The notes under the pieces are model-generated. The model saw nothing but the letters and a program-made list of their open reading frames with translations, was not told the DNA's origin and did not search any database. From Brevundimonas sp. (GTDB lineage: Bacteria > Pseudomonadota > Alphaproteobacteria > Caulobacterales > Caulobacteraceae): a stretch of 5,398 bases of DNA. Positions within the stretch are counted from its first letter, which is position 1. Each line of letters begins with the position of its first letter. The stretch is taken from positions 1 through 5,398 of the forward strand of contig JAAXIW010000182.1 in assembly GCA_012270135.1 (NCBI GenBank), written 5' to 3'. Positions 1 through 5,398 of the stretch are shown one piece after another. Made by a program: the position numbers and the translations under genes.

Positions 1-62
1 CGGGCGGCTTCATCCGTTCCCGACGGGCGGGACGGGGCGGGGCTAGCCCGACATCCCCGAGC

Positions 63-67
63 AAGGA
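63..67 (+). promoter_or_regulatory. Shine-Dalgarno supporting a CTG start at 75
   Basis: AAGGA stands 7 bases before CTG 75, the codon that begins an otherwise ideal signal peptide in the serine hydrolase frame. No comparable purine-rich site lies before ATG 141. This site is the main sequence argument for the upstream start. Confidence 0.45.
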
Positions 68-74
68 CCGAGCC

Positions 75-1586
75 CTGCCCGCCCTGTCGCGCCTCGCCGC
101 CCTGACCGCCGCCGCCGTTCTGCTGACGCCCGCACCAGCGATGGCCGACCCGGACGCCGACCGCTTCCGCGCCGATGCAGACGCCTTCATCCGCCGCGCG
201 GTGGACCGGGTCGGTGTGGTTCCGGGGTTGTCGATCGCCGTGGTCGAGGGCGAGGATGTATTGATGAGCGCCGGCTATGGCGTCGCCGATCTGGCCACCG
301 GCGCGCCGGTCGACGCCGACACCCGCTTCTATATCGCCTCGTCGACCAAGTCGTTCACCGCCCTCGCCATCGCCGCGATGGACGCGCGCGGGGAGGTCGA
401 TATCGAGGCCCCGATCACGGCGTGGTCCAGCCTTTCGGGCGCGCCGGCCGACCTGCTCGCCGGCGTCAGCCTCGCCGACCTGCTCAGTCACCGCTCTGGG
501 CTCGACAACTCGGCCATGTCGTTCCGGGCCGCCATGTCCGGGGAGCATACGTCGGAGGCGATGCGCGGCCTGGTCGCGGCGACGGTGGCGAGGAACGACA
601 CCCCCCACGGAACCTTCCGTTACTCGAACGCCGGCTACAATCTGGCCACCACCCTGCTGGAGGCGCGCGACGGCCGGGATTGGCGGGTTCTCGTCCGGGA
701 CGAGGTGTTGCGCCCCATCGGCATGACGGACACCACGGGTTGGATATCCGAAGCCCGGGCGGGGGGCGGGGTCGCCGCCGGCCATCTCGGCCACCGCGCG
801 GACGGGCCGGTCAGAAGCCCGCTGCAGAAGGTCGATTCCACCATGCAATCCGCCGGCGGGCTGGTCTCGACGGCCGACGACATGGCCCGCTGGCTCGAAA
901 TTCAGATCAACGACGGCGTGCTGGACGGGCGTCGGGTGTTCCCGGCCGGACTCGTCGCATCGACCCACCGGCCGCTGGCGACGAACGGCGCCGCCTTCGG
1001 CCCCTATATCCGCGATACCTATGGTCTGGGCTGGCAGATCGGCCGTTACGGCGACGATGTTCTGATCCATCACTTCGGCAATTTCGCGGGCTCTCGCGCC
1101 CATGTCTCCTTCATGCCGGAGCGTCGTCTGGGGGTGGTCGTCATGATCAACGAGGATGCGGTCGCCGGCGGCCTCGCCGACCTGGTCGCCAACTACGTCT
1201 ACGACTGGCACGCCGCGCGTCCGGATCTGGAGGCGGCCTACGACGCGGCCCTGACCGCCCTCGTGGCCGAGCGCGACAGGGCTCAGGCCTCGATCGCCAG
1301 GCAGACCGCCGAGCGCGCCTTGCGTCCCTGGAGGCTGTCCCGCCCGCTGTCCGCCTATGCGGGAACCTATGTGGGGCCGACCCTCGGCACGATCCGTGTC
1401 GTCGAACGGGACGGCGTCCTGATCGTCACGTCCGGGGTCATGGAGGCGGTCGCCGAGCCCTTCACGCGGCCCGAATCGATCCGCGTCGAACTGGCGCCCT
1501 TGCAGGGGCAGGCGATTCTGTTCGCCCCCGACGGCGAGGCGCCGGCCAGCCTGGAGTTCCTTGGAGAGACGTTTACGCGGCGCTGA
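75..1586 (+). CDS. Exported serine hydrolase, beta-lactamase class C/PBP-like family
   Basis: This is a predicted periplasmic or secreted serine hydrolase of the beta-lactamase-related family (class C, esterase and D-peptidase relatives). Numbering from the ATG at 141, the active-site SxxK is S67-S-T-K70 in the context FYIASSTKSF, the second motif is Y161-S-N163, and the third is H311-F-G313, an HxG in place of the KTG of true beta-lactamases. Residues about 395-480 form a small C-terminal beta-rich domain starting near YAGTYVG, resembling the DUF3471/lipocalin-like tails of this family. The frame stays open upstream of 141 and encodes a signal peptide: basic/short n-region, hydrophobic LAALTAAAVLL, then TPAPAMA with likely cleavage at AMA|DP. 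No ATG, GTG or TTG occurs before 141 in any plus-strand frame, so I place the start at CTG 75 (503 residues), preceded by AAGGA at 63-67 with 7 bases of spacing. ATG 141 has no Shine-Dalgarno and would lose the export signal. Substrate is unknown; esterase or peptidase activity is as likely as beta-lactamase activity. The family call is firm; the start is inferred. Confidence 0.88.
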   Translation: MPALSRLAALTAAAVLLTPAPAMADPDADRFRADADAFIRRAVDRVGVVPGLSIAVVEGEDVLMSAGYGVADLATGAPVDADTRFYIASSTKSFTALAIAAMDARGEVDIEAPITAWSSLSGAPADLLAGVSLADLLSHRSGLDNSAMSFRAAMSGEHTSEAMRGLVAATVARNDTPHGTFRYSNAGYNLATTLLEARDGRDWRVLVRDEVLRPIGMTDTTGWISEARAGGGVAAGHLGHRADGPVRSPLQKVDSTMQSAGGLVSTADDMARWLEIQINDGVLDGRRVFPAGLVASTHRPLATNGAAFGPYIRDTYGLGWQIGRYGDDVLIHHFGNFAGSRAHVSFMPERRLGVVVMINEDAVAGGLADLVANYVYDWHAARPDLEAAYDAALTALVAERDRAQASIARQTAERALRPWRLSRPLSAYAGTYVGPTLGTIRVVERDGVLIVTSGVMEAVAEPFTRPESIRVELAPLQGQAILFAPDGEAPASLEFLGETFTRR

Positions 1587-1600
1587 CGGGACGGCGTCAG
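1583..1600. terminator. Small hairpin shared by two convergent gene ends
   Basis: A perfect 6-bp inverted repeat, CTGACG (1583-1588) and CGTCAG (1595-1600), with a 6-base loop. It contains the TGA stop of the serine hydrolase (1584-1586) and, symmetrically on the other strand, the TGA stop of the membrane-protein gene (1599-1597). Its position suits a bidirectional terminator, but neither side has a T tract and the stem is short, so the function is a guess. Confidence 0.3.
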
Positions 1601-1947
1601 AATCCGTCCGGAGCCGACTGGCCGTCGGGGAGGTAGCGGCCGCCGACATAGGCTACGGCCAGCCACAGCGAGGTCCACAGGCTCCAGATCACGATGGCCA
1701 GCGGAATGTCGGTCTCCGCCGCGCCCGCCGCGTCGACCTGGCCGATCAGGCCGACCGCCGCCGCCGCCAGCGCCGCCGCATAGACGACCATCCGCGACCA
1801 CGGGCGGCAGGCCAGAAGAGCCACGGCGCCGATGATGAGCAGAACGCCGGTCAGCAGCCACGGGAACTGGGGCACCCAGAGGCCGAGAGTCATGTGGAAG
1901 CCGCTGTAGAGAAGCAGGATCACACCGGTGGCGCGGGGCAGGAACAT
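1597..1947 (-). CDS. Small four-helix inner-membrane protein, unknown function
   Basis: I do not recognise a named family. The 116-residue product is strongly hydrophobic with four probable transmembrane helices at about residues 7-24, 31-47, 53-71 and 82-102, a short N-terminus (MFLPR) and a C-terminal hydrophilic tail ending GQSAPDGF. Loops are very short, and no catalytic or metal-binding motif is visible. In size and helix number it resembles DoxX-like or other small DUF membrane proteins, but no signature decides this. I chose ATG 1947 because GAAGG at 1953-1957 lies 5 bases upstream of it; an in-frame TTG at 1959 would add four residues (MKAP) but has no ribosome-binding site and overlaps that purine run. 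The gene follows the oxygenase gene on the same strand after 95 bases, and its stop is 10 bases from that of the convergent hydrolase. Coding is supported by the coherent alternation of helices and loops. Confidence 0.75.
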   Translation of the reverse strand: MFLPRATGVILLLYSGFHMTLGLWVPQFPWLLTGVLLIIGAVALLACRPWSRMVVYAAALAAAAVGLIGQVDAAGAAETDIPLAIVIWSLWTSLWLAVAYVGGRYLPDGQSAPDGF

Positions 1948-1952
1948 CGGAG

Positions 1953-1957
1953 CCTTC
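1953..1957 (-). promoter_or_regulatory. Ribosome binding site fixing the membrane-protein start
   Basis: GAAGG on the minus strand, 5 bases before ATG 1947. It favours this ATG over the TTG at 1959, which is directly adjacent to and overlaps the same motif. Confidence 0.5.
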
Positions 1958-1969
1958 AACGCAAGAGCG

Positions 1970-1982
1970 GCCCGGAACGGGC
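1970..1982 (-). other. Short GC hairpin in the leader of the membrane-protein gene
   Basis: Perfect inverted repeat GCCCG-GAA-CGGGC (5-bp stem, 3-base loop), 22 bases upstream of ATG 1947 and about 60 bases downstream of the oxygenase stop. It could weaken read-through between the two genes or structure the leader. There is no clear T tract after it in the direction of transcription, and such repeats arise easily in GC-rich DNA. Confidence 0.2.
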
Positions 1983-2013
1983 GTGTAGATCATCGCCCGG
2001 CTGGATTGGTGTT

Positions 2014-2033
2014 GCGTTAAGCGGCAGCGTTAA
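2014..2033. repeat. Direct repeat GCGTTAA x2 in an intergenic region
   Basis: GCGTTAA occurs at 2014-2020 and again at 2027-2033, offset by 13 bases, in the 95-base gap between the oxygenase stop and the membrane-protein start. It is one of the few AT-containing stretches in the gap. The arrangement TTAA-N9-TTAAC recalls the CtrA box of Caulobacterales (TTAA-N7-TTAAC) but the spacing is two bases too long. Confidence 0.3.
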
Positions 2034-2042
2034 CCCGTGCGT

Positions 2043-2654
2043 TCAGGCATAGTTGAAGCTGATAGAGATCCGCTCGCTCTTCGCAGCGTTGACCGGCACC
2101 TCGTGGCGCAGCCAGCTTTCCCACATCAACACGGTCCCGGCCTTCGGAGCCAGATAGACGAACGGCCGCTCGGCCTCCGGGGCGTCGGCGTGGACAGCGG
2201 GGCGCGCCATCATCATCGGCAGGCGCGGATCCTCCAGCTTCAGGGCCGAGGCGCCGTCCGGGACCTCGACATAGACCGTCCCGCTGAGGAAGGCATGAGG
2301 ATGGATATGGCCGGTGTGGCCGCCGCCGGGCTTGAGGATATTGACCCACAGATTGTCCAGCCGTGGCCGCCTCGCCAGGTCGAAATTTAGAGCTTTGGCA
2401 TAGGCTTGTGCGTGTTTGTCGAGAAGTCGCTTGAGGTCGGCGAACTCGGGCATGCGGTGCGGCAGGTCGGTCAGCGAGCCGTAGGAGGTGTAGCCGCGAT
2501 AGCCGTGCTCCCGGCACCAGCGCCGACCGGCCTCATCCTCGGCCGCCAACGTCCGGCAGGCGTCGGCCAGGGCTGCGTTGAAGGCGGCGAACCCCGGCCC
2601 GGCCTCCAGCGACGCTTCATAGACCTGGGTGACGAACAGCGGGCGCAGGGACAT
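2043..2654 (-). CDS. 2OG-Fe(II) oxygenase family protein (TIGR02466/2OG-FeII_Oxy_5 type)
   Basis: A 203-residue non-haem iron, 2-oxoglutarate-dependent dioxygenase, presumably cytosolic (no signal peptide or membrane segment). It starts MSLRPLFVTQVY, like the LFpTpVy opening of TIGR02466 proteins, followed by a helical part (20-90) and a double-stranded beta-helix core. The family signatures are visible: LWVNILKPGGGH (102-113), the histidine cluster H116-I-H118-P-H120 followed by FLSGTVYVEVP, a DPR turn (142-144), and the terminal block MWESWLRHEVPVN with H184, then R195 and ISISFNY. Iron ligands are probably supplied from the H116-H120 cluster and H184, and R195 is well placed to bind the 2-oxoglutarate carboxylate; these assignments are by analogy. 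Substrate is unknown for this family. The gene begins 28 bases after the stop of the tRNA methyltransferase gene on the same strand, so co-transcription is likely. No Shine-Dalgarno is evident before ATG 2654, so translation may be coupled or weak. Confidence 0.87.
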   Translation of the reverse strand: MSLRPLFVTQVYEASLEAGPGFAAFNAALADACRTLAAEDEAGRRWCREHGYRGYTSYGSLTDLPHRMPEFADLKRLLDKHAQAYAKALNFDLARRPRLDNLWVNILKPGGGHTGHIHPHAFLSGTVYVEVPDGASALKLEDPRLPMMMARPAVHADAPEAERPFVYLAPKAGTVLMWESWLRHEVPVNAAKSERISISFNYA

Positions 2655-2682
2655 GGCGGCTGTCTAGCGCAGGCTGGGGGTA

Positions 2683-3441
2683 TCAGAAAGGCAGCGCCGT
2701 CTCGCCGCGCAGGATGGCCTCGGCCTCGGGCGTGTGCCTGCCGCCGGCGCGATCGTGCAGGATCAGCGGCGGCAGCAGGCGCAGCGGCGCCCGCCCGGTC
2801 TTGATCGCCTGCACCAGCACCCGTTTGGCCGGTTCGTCCGCATACGGATGCACTGGTCGCACGGAGAACGATCCCGCCGTTTCGCCGAGCAGGACCAGCA
2901 GATCGGCCAGCCGGTCGGCGCGATGAATCATCACGATCCGGCCCCCCTCGCGCACCGCCTTGAGCAGGAACCGGGTCCACGCCGCCAGGCCGTCGTCGGC
3001 CATCCACGCTCCGTGCTTGCCGGGGGACGGCGCCCGCAGGGCGCCCGGATCGTCGAAGAAGGGCGGATTCGAAACCGCCCGCTCGAACGGCTCGAGCCCC
3101 AGACAGCGGAATCCCGCCGCCACATCGCCGTCCAGAACCCTGGCCTCCGCCCGGTTCAGGGCCGCATTCTCCCGCGCCAGCGCCGCCATGAAGGGGTCGC
3201 GCTCCAGGCCGGTCAGACTCACGCCGGGCGCCCGCGCCGCCAGCTGCATCAACACGGCGCCCGCGCCGCAGCCCGCCTCGATGACCCGCTCGCCCGGCTG
3301 GGCCCCGGCCGCGGCGGCCAGCAGGGCGGCGTCCATACCGGCGCGATAGCCCTTCGCCGGCTGACGCAGACGGACGCGCCCGCCAAGCAGGGCGTTCTCG
3401 ACGATTTCCACGTCCTGTGGCGGTGATGGTGCGACGGTCAC
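2683..3441 (-). CDS. trmN6: TrmN6-like tRNA1(Val) (adenine37-N6)-methyltransferase
   Basis: A 252-residue SAM-dependent methyltransferase of the COG4123/YfiC group, whose characterised member methylates the N6 of A37 in tRNA1(Val). The N-terminal part GGRVRLRQPAKGYRAGMDAALLAAA (20-44, split here by eye) is typical of the group: a QP-x-x-GYR-x-G-x-D-A-x-L substrate/SAM lead-in. Motif I is EAGCGAGAVLMQLA (55-68), the ribose-binding acidic residue is E80, D106 is the probable adenine-contact residue in DGD, and the N6-adenine catalytic motif is N125-P-P-F-F129. KRVLVQAIK (206-214) near the C-terminus is also family-like. Length matches the family (about 245-260). The start is GTG 3441: it has AAGGG at 3451-3455, 9 bases upstream, and the frame closes at a stop at 3468-3466 with no other usable start. 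The gene is divergent from the polyprenyl synthase gene and leads a leftward group with the oxygenase. The exact tRNA target cannot be read from sequence, so the symbol is by homology; HemK/PrmC-like enzymes share NPP motifs but not this N-terminus. Confidence 0.88.
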   Translation of the reverse strand: MTVAPSPPQDVEIVENALLGGRVRLRQPAKGYRAGMDAALLAAAAGAQPGERVIEAGCGAGAVLMQLAARAPGVSLTGLERDPFMAALARENAALNRAEARVLDGDVAAGFRCLGLEPFERAVSNPPFFDDPGALRAPSPGKHGAWMADDGLAAWTRFLLKAVREGGRIVMIHRADRLADLLVLLGETAGSFSVRPVHPYADEPAKRVLVQAIKTGRAPLRLLPPLILHDRAGGRHTPEAEAILRGETALPF

Positions 3442-3446
3442 GCGGC

Positions 3447-3475
3447 TTGACCCTTCATGGCCCGATCACCATTGT
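3447..3475 (+). promoter_or_regulatory. Possible sigma70-type promoter for the polyprenyl synthase gene
   Basis: TTGACC at 3447-3452, a 17-base spacer, then CATTGT at 3470-3475, within the divergent intergenic region. The -35 fits alphaproteobacterial housekeeping promoters well; the -10 is a weak match. It would give a leader of about 60 bases before the synthase. Part of it overlaps the leader of the divergent methyltransferase gene. Confidence 0.22.
3451..3455 (-). promoter_or_regulatory. Ribosome binding site for the GTG start at 3441
   Basis: AAGGG on the minus strand (GAAGGG if 3456 is included), 9 bases before GTG 3441. It supports the non-ATG start of the methyltransferase gene. It lies inside a six-codon upstream reading frame. 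Confidence 0.5.
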
Positions 3476-3485
3476 GCGCCGCATC

Positions 3486-3506
3486 GCCGCCCTGCAAGAC
3501 GGCGGC
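3486..3506. other. GC-rich hairpin in the divergent intergenic region
   Basis: GCCGCC (3486-3491) pairs perfectly with GGCGGC (3501-3506) around a 9-base loop. It would lie in the 5' leader of the polyprenyl synthase transcript if that starts near 3480. There is no T tract, so it is not a clear terminator, and GC-rich background makes chance occurrence plausible. Confidence 0.2.
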
Positions 3507-3544
3507 TGGATTTTCAGGCGTGATCCTCCCCCCGCGCCGTGCCC

Positions 3545-4569
3545 ATGAGTTCTCCGTTGGACGCTGTCACCGTCGCCGAGTCCCGCCCCAAGGGAGACGT
3601 TGAGCCGCTGGTGCGGTTGGCGAAGCGCGACATGGCCGCGGTCGATACCCTGATCGTCGAGCGGATGCAGTCGCAGGTGCCGGTGATTCCGCTGCTGGCC
3701 GAGCATCTGGTCTCGGCGGGCGGCAAGCGTCTGCGTCCCCTGCTCACCGTGGCCGCCGCCCGGGCCTCCGGCGCCGGCGAGGATATCGACGCCTCGCGCA
3801 AGCTGGCCGCGGCGGTCGAGTTCATCCACACCGCCACCCTGCTGCATGACGATGTGGTCGACGGCTCCAACCTGCGGCGCGGCAAGACCGCCGCCCACCT
3901 GATCTGGGGGGCGCCCTCCAGCGTGCTGGTCGGCGACTTCCTGTTCGCCCGGGCCTTCGAGCTGATGGTCGAGACCGGCCAGATGCGCGCCCTCGGCATC
4001 CTCGCCACAGCCTCCAGCGTCATCTCCGAGGGCGAGGTGCTGCAGCTGACCCGCGCCCACGACCTGAATCTCGATCAGGACACCTATCTGCGCATCATCT
4101 CGGCCAAGACCGCCGAACTCTTCGCCGCCGCCGCCGAGGCGGGCGCGCTCGGGGCGGGGGCCGACGAAGCGGCTGTCCAGGCCCTGCGCGCCTATGGCCT
4201 GAATCTCGGCATCGCCTTCCAGTTGGCCGACGACGCGCTGGACTACGGCGGCGCCTCGGCGACTCTGGGCAAGAACGCCGGCGACGACTTCCATGAGGGC
4301 AAGGTGACCATGCCCTTGCTACTGGCGGTCGCCCGCACCCGGGGGCGCGAGGACGCCTTCTGGGAGCGCACCATCAACCAGGGACAGCGCACCGACGACG
4401 ACTTCCGCCGCGCCCGCGAACTGATCATCGGCACGGGCGCCATCGGCGGCACGATCGACACCGCCTGGGACTACGCCGCCGCCGCCCAGGACGCCCTGAA
4501 GCCGCTGCCGGCCGGCGAATGGCGCGATGCGCTGGAACAATTGGCCGATTTCGCGGTCAGCCGGGCGGC

Positions 4570-4573
<4 letters not shown>
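3545..4573 (+). CDS. ispB: Long-chain all-trans-polyprenyl diphosphate synthase (ubiquinone side chain)
   Basis: A trans-isoprenyl diphosphate synthase that adds isopentenyl diphosphate units to farnesyl or geranylgeranyl diphosphate to make the ubiquinone tail; soluble enzyme, 342 residues (usual 320-345). Counting from ATG 3545: GGKRLRP (59-65) binds the IPP diphosphate, the first aspartate-rich motif is D102-D-V-V-D106 followed by R-R-G-K, a GDFLFARAFEL helix follows (130-140), and the second aspartate-rich motif is D229-D-A-L-D233 with K243 and K253 after it. The stretch EFIHTATLLHDDVVD is nearly that of E. coli IspB. The fifth residue before the first motif is a small alanine (A97), which leaves the elongation pocket open and predicts a long product; in alphaproteobacteria this is commonly C50 (Q-10), so decaprenyl synthase is as likely as octaprenyl. 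The start is uncertain: GTG 3539 is two codons upstream and neither has a Shine-Dalgarno (CCTCCCCCC precedes them). Its TAG stop overlaps that of the convergent aminotransferase. Confidence 0.93.

Positions 4574-5398
<825 letters not shown>

Noticed and set aside
1..13. Minus-strand ATG at 13-11 beginning MKPP and running out of the left edge, a possible divergent gene.
   Set aside because: Only four codons are visible and the upstream GGGA is a poor, closely spaced ribosome site; nothing supports coding.
2..46. Plus-strand frame ending in TAG at 44-46, a possible tail of an upstream gene.
   Set aside because: Fourteen GC-rich codons with no recognisable sequence; it cannot be told from non-coding DNA.
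422..1636. Long plus-strand open frame of 404 codons overlapping the serine hydrolase.
   Set aside because: It is rich in Arg, Gly and Pro with no domain, as expected from an off-frame reading of GC-rich coding DNA; the hydrolase frame has all the catalytic motifs.
1750..1785. Run of GCC/GCCGCC units as a possible microsatellite.
   Set aside because: It encodes the alanine-rich third helix of the membrane protein and is explained by GC-biased codon use.
1561..2052. Plus-strand open frame of 163 codons opposite the membrane-protein gene.
   Set aside because: The minus strand encodes four coherent transmembrane helices; the plus frame is Arg/Gln-rich with no domain.
3455..4294. Long minus-strand open frame of 279 codons opposite the polyprenyl synthase gene.
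   Set aside because: Low-complexity Gly/Gln/Arg-rich translation antiparallel to a gene with clear aspartate-rich motifs; a shadow frame.

Overview
The window is very GC-rich DNA with tightly packed genes and GTG/CTG-type starts. The gene content (a long-chain polyprenyl diphosphate synthase very like IspB, a TrmN6-like methyltransferase, a class I aspartate-type aminotransferase, and a small 2OG-Fe(II) oxygenase of the TIGR02466 type) suggests an alphaproteobacterial chromosome, probably Caulobacterales such as Brevundimonas. The taxonomic call is inferred from composition and protein resemblance, not from a search. I see no mobile element, CRISPR array, phage gene, tRNA or rRNA.

Layout. 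From 75 to 1586 (+) lies an exported serine hydrolase of the beta-lactamase/penicillin-binding-protein-like fold. It appears to begin at a CTG codon, because a clean signal peptide is encoded upstream of the first ATG and no ATG, GTG or TTG exists before position 141. It converges on a leftward set of three genes, read in transcription order from right to left: a TrmN6-like tRNA adenine methyltransferase (3441-2683, GTG start), a 2OG-Fe(II) oxygenase (2654-2043, 28 bases later) and a small four-helix membrane protein (1947-1597, 95 bases later). The first two, perhaps all three, may form one transcript. Divergent from the methyltransferase is a polyprenyl diphosphate synthase (3545-4573, +), the enzyme that makes the ubiquinone side chain. 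It runs tail-to-tail into an aminotransferase (minus strand, stop at 4570, 5' end outside the window), the two stop codons sharing the palindrome CTAG.

How the genes relate. They are mostly housekeeping genes without an evident common pathway: quinone side-chain synthesis, amino-acid transamination, tRNA modification, and less defined functions (exported hydrolase, oxygenase, membrane protein). The 97-103 base divergent region at about 3442-3544 is the best place for promoters. The other intergenic gaps are under 100 bases.

I did not find an undescribed biological system. The points most worth checking are the probable CTG start of the hydrolase, the pairing of an uncharacterised oxygenase with a tRNA methyltransferase, the compact convergent gene ends, and a chain of tiny upstream reading frames before the methyltransferase.
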